DNA of 64,000 nucleotides from Candidatus Tepidiaquacellales bacterium OLB4/UTCHB1 (GTDB taxonomy: Bacteria; Bacteroidota; Ignavibacteria; Tepidaquicellales; Tepidaquicellaceae): assembly GCA_002050165.1 (NCBI GenBank), contig MWSW01000012.1:372001-436000 (forward strand), written 5' to 3'. The notes under the pieces are model-generated. The model worked only from the letters and a program-made list of their open reading frames with translations. It did no database searches and was not told the DNA's origin. The position numbers and the translations under genes were made by a program. Positions 56,857 to 64,000 of this stretch are shown piece after piece (position 1 is the stretch's first letter; each line of letters opens with the position of its first letter).

Positions 56857-57316
56857 TGCTTAAACCTCCGGTTGATGAAAATATTCGTCTTGCGATAAAG
56901 TAATTTATCAGGACAAGATTTGAACCTGCAAAAATAAAAATGACAGCTATAACCGGATTTACAGAAAATCCACCATAGTTTAATTCAACCGAACGACGAA
57001 ACCAGAGGTATTGTTCGTTTACAAACATATATTCAACAAGCACAAATCCGATGTAAAAGATCAGACTCAAAAAAAAATATTTCCCGATATTATATTTCTT
57101 TAAAATTATGTTCGATAATACCAGCAATACAAGCGACGATACGGGAATCGCAATAGTGTAATAACTTTTTATTGATTCGAATTTAGCCAGGATATAAACT
57201 GACTCATTGTGACTGCGCAACAATGAAACCATTGCATAGGTCATGTAAACAAATACAGCTCCGCAAATGAGAAAATATACCTGATAAAGAAAAATATATT
57301 TATACTTTTTAATCAT
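56819..57316 (-). CDS. Uncharacterised four-helix membrane protein
   Basis: 165 residues with four hydrophobic segments at about 8-32, 50-68, 76-95 and 118-145. It has a charged loop with LWFRRSVELNYGG. No family is recognisable. It starts inside the last codons of the preceding 85-residue protein gene (four-base overlap) and ends 38 bases inside priA, so it is translated with its neighbours. Confidence 0.65.
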   Translation of the reverse strand: MIKKYKYIFLYQVYFLICGAVFVYMTYAMVSLLRSHNESVYILAKFESIKSYYTIAIPVSSLVLLVLSNIILKKYNIGKYFFLSLIFYIGFVLVEYMFVNEQYLWFRRSVELNYGGFSVNPVIAVIFIFAGSNLVLINYFIARRIFSSTGGLSNVRESSAQSTNK

Positions 57317-57570
57317 GAGACAGAGAATAAAATAACCATAGCTATACCCAAAAAAATCATGAGTAGTGCGATGAGAAATATCAAAATCCGCGATGCAAGT
57401 TTTCTTCTAACCTCAGGAGACAACCCCTTTTCCAGAGGCAAAATAAATTTCTTGTAATAATCAGGGTTGTTTTTCTTGTATTCATCTGCAATCTGTTTGA
57501 AATACATTGGGCTAAGCGCTTTGTACTCCTTGAGTTTTTTAATATCGGGTAAACCACTAAAATCAATCAT
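57313..57570 (-). CDS. Small single-helix membrane protein
   Basis: 85 residues. A soluble, lysine- and tyrosine-rich N-terminus (GLPDIKKLKEYKALSPMYFKQIADEYKK) leads to one C-terminal transmembrane helix (ILIFLIALLMIFLGIAMVILF). Family unknown. The frame overlaps the next gene by four bases and follows the symporter after 11. Confidence 0.65.
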   Translation of the reverse strand: MIDFSGLPDIKKLKEYKALSPMYFKQIADEYKKNNPDYYKKFILPLEKGLSPEVRRKLASRILIFLIALLMIFLGIAMVILFSVS

Positions 57571-57581
57571 ACCGAATTAAA

Positions 57582-59096
57582 TTATTTTAATGTTGAATTA
57601 CTTTCCGGACTTCTTCCGAATATCTCAGTAACAAAAGATACCAGGAATACAATTATTACACCAAACATTGTAAACCATGTTAGATTAAGTTCAGGTATTA
57701 AACCAAACTTCGGCAACAGGAATAACAAGACAAGAATTACAATTGAAACTGAATAAGAAACTGCTGCATCCACAGCTCTTGCATCTTTGTTAAACATCCC
57801 GAGCAAAAATACTCCGAGCAATCCACCGTAAATCATGGATTGAATTTTTAAGGCGTAATCAACTGCAGGATTTGTTTCGCTTTGAAACAGCATACCTGTT
57901 GAAATAATCACTATCGCCCAGAATAAGGTCGCTAATTTCGAGTACTTCAATTTAGTTTCTTCAGAATTCCCCGAGAATTTATCTCCAAATAAATCAAGGA
58001 TGGTTGCTGAGGACAACGCATTAAAGGTTGAAGACAAAGTTGACATAGATGCGGCGAGAAGTCCGGATACTACTATTCCCACTACTCCGACAGGTAACTG
58101 TTCAATTATGAACTTTGGAAATATTTCATCTGGTTTTGTGAGAGCATGATTCTGGACGAACATTTCCTTGAACGGCAACCCTTCGTAGAATGCATAAAGC
58201 ATAACCCCTATGATAAGAAAAATTGCAAATTGCAGGAATACAATAAGTCCGCTGAAAATTATTGCCATTTGAGATGATCGTTTATCTTTACAAGTTAGAA
58301 GACGTTGCACAATCATCTGATCCGTACCGTGCGAAGCCATTGAAAGGAATGCGCCACCGATAATTCCGCCTATGATTCCGATACCACCGGTGAAAAATTC
58401 TGTCAGCGATAATTTTTCCTGTATAGCAAAGTTTATAACCTGAAACTTATCATCGGGTTCAGCAAATCTCACCACATCAGCCCAACCGTTCGGCAACATA
58501 TCAATTATGATATAAATTGCAAAAAGCGCCCCCAGAAAGTAAATTAACATCTGCACCACATCCGTCCAGATGACTGCTTTAATTCCACCGATGTATGAAT
58601 AAATAACAGTGATAATTCCAACGATCAGAATACACTCGAAGTAGCCGAGTCCGGTAATTAACTTTATCGGAATTGCTGTCGTAAATAACCTTACACCATC
58701 GGCGAAAATGCGCAAAAAAATAAAGGTTGATGAAGTATATTTTCTCATCGGATCGCCAAAACGATTTCCGATGAACTGATACGCGGTTTCAATTTGTCCC
58801 TTATAATACCTGGGGATAAACACAAACGCAATTACAATTCTCCCAATTATAAATCCAATAGCGAGTTGGAGGAAATTCATATTGGAGATGTATGCAACTC
58901 CAGGGATACTGATAAAAGTTAGCGTACTTGTTTCAGTAGCTACAATTGAAAAGCAGGCAGCCCACCACGGTATTGACTTATTCCCGAGGAAGTAATCTTT
59001 TACTCCGGATTGCTTTCCTGCCATATATATTCCGAAAATCGCTACACCAAGCAGGTATAAAACGATAATTATCGCATCAACATTTGAAATATTCAT
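57582..59096 (-). CDS. Sodium:solute symporter (SSS family)
   Basis: 504 residues, about 13 helices. Characteristic segments are KDYFLGNKSIPWWAACFSIVATETSTLTFISIPG, YSYIGGIKAVIWTDVVQMLIYF, the signature region GAFLSMASHGTDQMIVQRLL, and GLLAASMSTLSSTFNALSS. The sequence is closest in form to sugar- and carboxylate-type SSS transporters; the substrate cannot be told. It is in a run with a GT-C gene and a metallo-hydrolase. Confidence 0.9.
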   Translation of the reverse strand: MNISNVDAIIIVLYLLGVAIFGIYMAGKQSGVKDYFLGNKSIPWWAACFSIVATETSTLTFISIPGVAYISNMNFLQLAIGFIIGRIVIAFVFIPRYYKGQIETAYQFIGNRFGDPMRKYTSSTFIFLRIFADGVRLFTTAIPIKLITGLGYFECILIVGIITVIYSYIGGIKAVIWTDVVQMLIYFLGALFAIYIIIDMLPNGWADVVRFAEPDDKFQVINFAIQEKLSLTEFFTGGIGIIGGIIGGAFLSMASHGTDQMIVQRLLTCKDKRSSQMAIIFSGLIVFLQFAIFLIIGVMLYAFYEGLPFKEMFVQNHALTKPDEIFPKFIIEQLPVGVVGIVVSGLLAASMSTLSSTFNALSSATILDLFGDKFSGNSEETKLKYSKLATLFWAIVIISTGMLFQSETNPAVDYALKIQSMIYGGLLGVFLLGMFNKDARAVDAAVSYSVSIVILVLLFLLPKFGLIPELNLTWFTMFGVIIVFLVSFVTEIFGRSPESNSTLK

Positions 59097-59102
59097 GTAG
59101 AT

Positions 59103-60770
59103 TTATTGAATTCCGAGATCACGTTTCATGTCTTCGGGCAATTGTTCACCCAGTTTAATAAGTTTAAGAGCATACTCGCGGGATCGCTCTTTATCGCCAA
59201 GCCGAAAATACATAGCCGACATATATCTCATTGCCTGCGAATCAAACGGATTCATCTCCAGCGTTTTCAAAAGTAACTTTTCAGCTTCAGGATAATTTTC
59301 ACGCTTTAAGTTTATAAGTGCGAGATTCAGGTATGCTTTACTGTTCGATGGATTAATCTCAATCTCCCGGTTAATAAAACTTTCCGCTTTCGCAAAATCA
59401 CCGCGTTCAATATAAATATATCCGAGATTATTATTGATGAACTTTTCGTTAGATGAGATGTTATATGCCTGAAGGAAATACTGCTCGGCGGTTGTAAGGT
59501 CTCCCACAGAGACGTAATAGTTACCCATACCCGAATTTGCAAGATGTGAATCGGGACTTGAAGTTACCGCCTCTGTCCAGAAGCTTAACCTGTCCGAGAA
59601 TACGTGAATATATTTCAAAGTATAAATGCAGAAAATGACTACAATAGCTGAGAGCACATACTCGACTTTTAAACTTCCAATAGATTTTCCGGAGATATAT
59701 TTCATTTGTGACATGATAAGTACAAGACCCGGAAACGCAGCATATAAACGATGATCCTGATTGAACCCGTCAGGATTAACTGCCAGTCCAGGTAAAAGGA
59801 ACAACAGATACCAGCATAAACCGAATATGAAAATCTTATTGTTACGCATTTGATTTTTATAAATGAAATAAATCGTTATACTCCAGAATATAATACCCGG
59901 AATTAACGATGTATCTTTAATCATGGGTAGCACAGTTATATCGAAAGGGTAAATCAATTTTCCGGGAAGTAGAACAAGCAACGGAAGATTAGAAATTATT
60001 GACGAAATGATATTTTCAGGAGCGGTTGCATCGCTCTGCGCAACTACACCACTTCTTACAAAATAGTATAAAACGATAATCGAAACCATCGGTACTAGGA
60101 TTGTAACAATTGCCTTACTTTTTCTTCGTGCATCTTTCTTAAATAGAAAATACCAAAGTATAACTGCTGGAATTAGTGATATTACAAGTTCTTTTGTGAA
60201 TACAAGTACGGAAAAAAGTATCAACGATAAAACTAAATCCGTCATCTTTTCTTCCTGAAAATATCTAATCGTGAAAAAAATACCTGAGAGTAAAAGCAAT
60301 CCTGTCATCGAATCGTTCATTCCGGGAATCCACGCAACAGCCATGCTGAACATGGGATGAACTGCAAGCAGCAAAGCGGAAAATAATGATAGTTTGTCGG
60401 GTAAATTAAACTGCTTCATTACCAAGAATAAAAATATGCACGCTAAATAATGAATCAGGATTTGTACAATATGAAATAAGACGAGCGAATCAGTTCCGCC
60501 GATTGATGCAATTAAAACCAACAGGAAATTAAATGCAGGCCTGTAGTAAATATCTGCAAAGTTTCCAGAAGAAAACAGCGTATTTCTGAAGGATTCTCCA
60601 ATCGCTGATGTATTGGTAATATTTTCTAAAAGAAGGTTTTGATCATCGAGGTGAGTGTATCCGAAATGGATTGATTGGAAATATACTACAGCAATTGCAA
60701 CGAGTATAATCAGGAAAAAGTATTTTCGGGAAACTCCAAGCGTTTTTAATTTTCCCTTTTTGATTTTCAT
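59103..60770 (-). CDS. GT-C-type membrane protein with C-terminal TPRs (TMTC-like)
   Basis: 555 residues. About nine to eleven helices occupy 15-395. The first loop carries an Asp pair (YTHLDDQN, D42-D43), typical of GT-C glycosyltransferases, and VAWIPGMNDSMTGLLLL lies in the next loop region. Residues 415-550 are four TPR units (YYVSVGDLTTAEQYFLQAYN, YIERGDFAKAESFINREIEI). This layout matches eukaryotic TMTC O-mannosyltransferases. Donor and target are unknown. It is four bases downstream of the metallo-hydrolase. Confidence 0.8.
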   Translation of the reverse strand: MKIKKGKLKTLGVSRKYFFLIILVAIAVVYFQSIHFGYTHLDDQNLLLENITNTSAIGESFRNTLFSSGNFADIYYRPAFNFLLVLIASIGGTDSLVLFHIVQILIHYLACIFLFLVMKQFNLPDKLSLFSALLLAVHPMFSMAVAWIPGMNDSMTGLLLLSGIFFTIRYFQEEKMTDLVLSLILFSVLVFTKELVISLIPAVILWYFLFKKDARRKSKAIVTILVPMVSIIVLYYFVRSGVVAQSDATAPENIISSIISNLPLLVLLPGKLIYPFDITVLPMIKDTSLIPGIIFWSITIYFIYKNQMRNNKIFIFGLCWYLLFLLPGLAVNPDGFNQDHRLYAAFPGLVLIMSQMKYISGKSIGSLKVEYVLSAIVVIFCIYTLKYIHVFSDRLSFWTEAVTSSPDSHLANSGMGNYYVSVGDLTTAEQYFLQAYNISSNEKFINNNLGYIYIERGDFAKAESFINREIEINPSNSKAYLNLALINLKRENYPEAEKLLLKTLEMNPFDSQAMRYMSAMYFRLGDKERSREYALKLIKLGEQLPEDMKRDLGIQ

Positions 60771-60774
60771 GCAA

Positions 60775-61623
60775 TCAATCGAAAGATGATTTCCCTGTTA
60801 TGAAATATCCTTTTTCGTTTTTCCCTACCTTTACAAGCGTATTGTACGGATCGTGTTCAAAAAATAAATCCCAGCTTTCAACTGCAGCTAATTCGAGAGT
60901 TTTTCGTTTCTCCTCGAGCGTCGTTAATGGAAACAAGTCATAACCCATGATGAACGGGAGCGGTATATGACCGGCAGTCGGGATGAGGTCTGCGAGGTAT
61001 AGTAGTGTCCTGTTTCCATCAGCAACCTTGACGAGTTGCATATCTTTCGTGTGTCCGTTACATGGAATCAGTGAAATCACATCATCAAATTTTGTCTCGC
61101 CTTTTATAAGGTTAAGTACCTTAGAGTCCATCAACGGTTGATAATTTTCCTTAAAGAAACTTGCTTTATCCCGTTCACTTGGATTCATTGCCCATTCATA
61201 ATGTCCTTTTTGCACATGATAGACAGCATTGGGAAATGAAAGTGTCAAACGGTCTGATTCATCGAAGCACGTATTACCGCCAGCGTGGTCAAAATGTAGA
61301 TGTGTCAGAATAACGTCCGTAACATCCTCAGGTCTGATATTTAAAAGCGCAAGCGAGTTTTCAAGAGTGTATTTTGAGAAATCAACATCATATATCTTGT
61401 TTAACTTTTCGGAAAGTTTATATCCCAATCCGGTATCAATTAGAATAATGCGGCTTTTACTTTTTAGCAACAATGCGCGTGTACACATTTCAATTCTGTT
61501 CTGGTCGTCTGCAGGATTGGTTTTTGTCCACAAATTTTTAGGAACAACACCGAACATTGCCCCGCCGTCAAGTTTGAATAAACCGGTCTGTACCGGATAA
61601 ATTTCATAATCACCTATCTTCAT
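60775..61623 (-). CDS. MBL-fold metallo-hydrolase
   Basis: 282 residues. The metal motif is THLHFDHAGG with H108, H110, D112 and H113. A later histidine (CNGHTKDMQL) and an aspartate (LLYLADLIPT) complete the binuclear site. The C-terminal ligand is FEHDP. The arrangement resembles quorum-quenching lactonase and parathion-hydrolase-like members. It is first in the operon reading to priA. Confidence 0.88.
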   Translation of the reverse strand: MKIGDYEIYPVQTGLFKLDGGAMFGVVPKNLWTKTNPADDQNRIEMCTRALLLKSKSRIILIDTGLGYKLSEKLNKIYDVDFSKYTLENSLALLNIRPEDVTDVILTHLHFDHAGGNTCFDESDRLTLSFPNAVYHVQKGHYEWAMNPSERDKASFFKENYQPLMDSKVLNLIKGETKFDDVISLIPCNGHTKDMQLVKVADGNRTLLYLADLIPTAGHIPLPFIMGYDLFPLTTLEEKRKTLELAAVESWDLFFEHDPYNTLVKVGKNEKGYFITGKSSFD

Positions 61624-61691
61624 GTGTAATTTTTTCCGTATAACTTAACAATTATGAATAATAATTTACATGTAATATAAATCAAACCGCT

Positions 61692-62771
61692 ATGAAATAC
61701 CTTTTATTTTCAATATTATTTTTATCGGCAACAGTCGGGGACATATTTGCTCAAAATGCATCGGATTATTTCCCGACACAGTTAGATTACAACTGGTTTT
61801 TTGAGATTAAAATGCTTGATTCACTTAACAATCCGGTTTCGGGCAGCTCAAGGTTCAGGCGCGATACATATACCGGTGAAGAAACTTTCATAGGGAGGCT
61901 TGCAAAGGTTGTACACGAACACGACTACCTCAGCAACCCGATAGAGCCGGGAGTGGTAACGGATACTGCACGATTTAGTTTAGAGGGGAGCAATGCGTAT
62001 GAATACATCAGTTTTACCGGTTCATTAGATACATTACCGTTCATCGGTAAACTCGGAATTACCAACTTCCTTAAATCACTGAACAACTGGTATTCAGTTT
62101 ACCGATTTAGCTCGAATGTTAACGTGGAATACACGCTCTTCTCAAAAGATACAACAATAACAATTGACACACTTACACTTCCGATAAGATTTTCGTATAA
62201 AGCTAAAAGACTAAATGATGAACAGGTAAACACTGTTGTCGGAGTTTACAATGCGAAGAAATTTTTGCTTTACAACACGATTTCATATTTGCTAATTATA
62301 AACCCGTTACCGCCAATAGAAATACCGATAGTTAAGCAATATGACACAACCTGGTTTGCAGAGAACATTTGGTTAATCAAGCGCTCAGTACCAAGCACAA
62401 TTGTGGATCTTAGTAAACTTGGTATTCCGGTATCATTTTTCATCCCGGGATATTTGCTCGAGGTAACCAACTCGAGTCAGGTAAAGACAATTTCAAATGA
62501 AATTCCAGATGGGTTATGGTTACGGCAAAATTATCCGAACCCGTTCAATCCGGTTACTGTTATTAATTTTTCCGTACCGGAATCAGGCAATGTGAAACTT
62601 ACACTTTACGACATGAATGGTAGGGAAATAGCGAAGTTAATAAACGGTGATTTCCGGATTGGTGAGTATAGTTATACTCTTGACGCGTCAGGATTAACCA
62701 GCGGAGTTTACGTTTATAAACTTGAAACGAACGGATTTGCGCTCTCAAAGTATATGGTACTTTTAAAATAA
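61692..62771 (+). CDS. T9SS-exported protein of unknown function
   Basis: 359 residues. A signal peptide (MKYLLFSILFLSATVGDIFAQ) precedes a beta-rich domain of about 240 residues starting NASDYFPTQLDYNWFFEIK. The end is a type A sorting domain: WLRQNYPNPFNPVTVINFSVP, TLYDMNGREIAKLI, ASGLTSGVYVYKLE and the final KYMVLLK. The passenger domain resembles secreted lipoprotein-like beta proteins but has no clear match. A single gene between two convergent or divergent neighbours. Confidence 0.85.
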   Translation: MKYLLFSILFLSATVGDIFAQNASDYFPTQLDYNWFFEIKMLDSLNNPVSGSSRFRRDTYTGEETFIGRLAKVVHEHDYLSNPIEPGVVTDTARFSLEGSNAYEYISFTGSLDTLPFIGKLGITNFLKSLNNWYSVYRFSSNVNVEYTLFSKDTTITIDTLTLPIRFSYKAKRLNDEQVNTVVGVYNAKKFLLYNTISYLLIINPLPPIEIPIVKQYDTTWFAENIWLIKRSVPSTIVDLSKLGIPVSFFIPGYLLEVTNSSQVKTISNEIPDGLWLRQNYPNPFNPVTVINFSVPESGNVKLTLYDMNGREIAKLINGDFRIGEYSYTLDASGLTSGVYVYKLETNGFALSKYMVLLK

Positions 62772-62794
62772 AATTTGTCTGTAGTATAAAATAG

Positions 62795-62828
62795 AAAATC
62801 TCTTTCATCTTGCGGTGAAAGAGATTTT
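62795..62828. terminator. Bidirectional terminator between convergent genes
   Basis: Thirteen-base perfect arms (62795-62807 and 62816-62828) with A and T ends on both sides, placed between the T9SS cargo gene and the outer-membrane barrel gene. Confidence 0.88.
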
Positions 62829-62850
62829 TCCGTTATACGATTAATTTACT

Positions 62851-63570
62851 TTACAGACCAAATCTTACACCAGTAAAGAATCCGTAATTAAGCGTGCTGA
62901 TAGATTTTGCAATATCGGAGCTACCGAGATTATTTAAACCACCATATTGAAGTTTCGTCCCTAGAATTACGCTGGTAAACGGTGCGACAAGATAATCGGC
63001 GGTTAAAGTTCCGTTTAAACCCAGATCAAAGTTTTTATAACCAAGCCCGACTTTTTCATCCGTAGAAATTAAAAACCCAAGGTACGGACCACCGTTAAAG
63101 GTAACGCCTAACTTTTCGGTTATCATCCCACCGAAGTTGAAATTTAGCGGTATGTTGAGATACTGGTTACTTATATCAACAGTAGTATCAGTTGAACCGG
63201 CTAAAACCGGTGCATTTACTTTGAAATTTTTTCCGGCGAAATCAAGCCCGGATGAAAATTTAACTACATCAAATAAATCCAGATAAAAAATTGCCGCGCC
63301 GTTAAATCCTGCTTTTGAATCTGAAGACACATTGCTAACGCCGGGTTGTGATTTAATATCGGCATTGGTTATACCAACTCCCAACTGTAGGTCAATATAG
63401 AAATCAATTACTTTGCCTGCCTTCTGATCATGTTCGCGTTTAGCTAATGATAAATTTCTGTCAAGGTAATCCTGCTTATAATTTTTATTGCCCGTACCGT
63501 CACCTGCCATTAACGAACCACAAGTTAAAAAAAATATTATTACGAAATGTAATATTTTTGTTCTGTCCAT
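62851..63570 (-). CDS. Outer-membrane beta-barrel protein
   Basis: 239 residues. A signal peptide (ILHFVIIFFLTCGSLMAG) and short linker precede eight or so alternating strands (FYIDLQLGVGITNADIK, FKVNAPVLAGSTDTTVDIS, FGGMITEKLGVTFNGGPYLGFLIS). The C-terminal LNYGFFTGVRFGL is a beta-signal-like end. It fits the general outer-membrane beta-barrel (OmpX/PorT-like) class. Function unknown. It lies ten bases downstream of the ABC-F gene. Confidence 0.8.
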   Translation of the reverse strand: MDRTKILHFVIIFFLTCGSLMAGDGTGNKNYKQDYLDRNLSLAKREHDQKAGKVIDFYIDLQLGVGITNADIKSQPGVSNVSSDSKAGFNGAAIFYLDLFDVVKFSSGLDFAGKNFKVNAPVLAGSTDTTVDISNQYLNIPLNFNFGGMITEKLGVTFNGGPYLGFLISTDEKVGLGYKNFDLGLNGTLTADYLVAPFTSVILGTKLQYGGLNNLGSSDIAKSISTLNYGFFTGVRFGL

Positions 63571-63579
63571 TTTGATTAT

Positions 63580-64000
63580 TTAATTTATGTTTAAAATTTC
63601 TTCAAGTTCGGTTAATCTGATACTTGCCTGTTCCCATTTTACAAGCAACAAGTCAATTTCATTCGCAACCGAATCAAGTTCAATAGAATATTGCTTCATT
63701 AATTCCGGTTCTTTATAAATATCAGGTTCTGAAAGTAGCATTTCAAGTTCATTTTTTCTATGTTCAAAAGCTTCAAGTTTTTTCTCCAGTTCACCTATCT
63801 CTTTTTTAACAGGAAGGATTTTTCTTTTTGTCTCACGTTTCTCGTTGTATCCGTAAGTTACATTTTTCTTCAGTTTAACAGTTTGTGATTGCTCCTGCCG
63901 GATTGCTGAAATTGAAACGGACTCAATGTAGTCCGAACAATTCCCTATGAACACGCGTATATTTTTATTTTTCACTTCGATCACTTTATCTACTATTCCA
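63580..64000 (-). CDS. ABC-F family ATPase, C-terminal part
   Basis: The frame is open to the window edge. The visible 140 residues are the end of an ABC-F (Uup/EttA-type) protein: GIVDKVIEVKNKNIRVFIGNCSDYIE is the characteristic strand after the second H-loop. It is followed by a linker (EKRETKRKILPVKKEIGELEKKLEAFEHRKNELE) that forms the C-terminal coiled coil of Uup-like members. The GTG at 63984 is internal, not the start. These proteins act on the ribosome. Confidence 0.85.
   Translation of the reverse strand, partial: GIVDKVIEVKNKNIRVFIGNCSDYIESVSISAIRQEQSQTVKLKKNVTYGYNEKRETKRKILPVKKEIGELEKKLEAFEHRKNELEMLLSEPDIYKEPELMKQYSIELDSVANEIDLLLVKWEQASIRLTELEEILNIN

Overview
The window looks like a chromosomal segment from a moderately AT-rich bacterium of the Bacteroidetes/Chlorobi/Ignavibacteria lineage, most likely an Ignavibacteria-type organism. 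The reasons are: two secreted proteins end in a type IX secretion (T9SS) sorting domain opening with NYPNPFNP; dockerin-like and choice-of-anchor-J secreted proteins are present; atpD-atpC stand alone as a pair; there is a chlamydial-type (Hc1) histone-like protein; DUF2723 and LolC/E-type proteins of the style seen in that group occur; and most genes lack a clear Shine-Dalgarno sequence. Almost everything is ordinary chromosome. There is no phage, insertion sequence or CRISPR array.

Positions 1-12162 (minus strand) hold a surface-polysaccharide locus. It reads from an export protein (Wza-like) and a chain-length/tyrosine-kinase protein (Wzc-like) through a toroid protein, a fused dehydrogenase/Gfo-Idh-MocA oxidoreductase, a Wzx flippase, a glycosyltransferase with an apparent frameshift, and a WecD-like acetyltransferase, to WecE and a partial gene. 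A winged-helix/nucleotidyltransferase-fold protein sits just upstream and may regulate it. The WecD-like gene has no normal start codon and lies between attC-like inverted repeats.

Positions 12389-28754 hold tRNA-Lys, atpD-atpC, a secreted dockerin protein, a TerC-family membrane protein, fabD-fabG with a lipoprotein and a second short-chain dehydrogenase, a zinc-ribbon membrane protein facing hisC, the histone-like gene, lepA-lepB, a large T9SS-exported paralogue of the dockerin protein, and a dockerin-like remnant.

Positions 28851-36334 hold a phenylacetyl-CoA epoxidase operon (paaABCD, without paaE), an unassigned P-loop protein, a second EF-G and def-fmt.

Positions 36506-45481 hold rarA, and facing away from it a plus-strand run: a ClpB homologue reduced to half the middle domain plus the second ATPase domain, a ParB-fold protein resembling free-serine kinases (SerK/SbnI), LolC/E and LolD, PstB-PhoU without the transporter, and an outer-membrane plug/barrel protein. 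The ClpB/SerK-like pair is the most unusual part of the window.

Positions 45440-64000 hold a membrane glycosyltransferase operon (DUF2723, an AftB-like GT-C and a GT9), tig-clpP, a SET-domain protein with a small zinc protein, tRNA-Arg, a six-gene operon ending in priA, another T9SS cargo protein, an outer-membrane barrel, and the C-terminus of an ABC-F ATPase.
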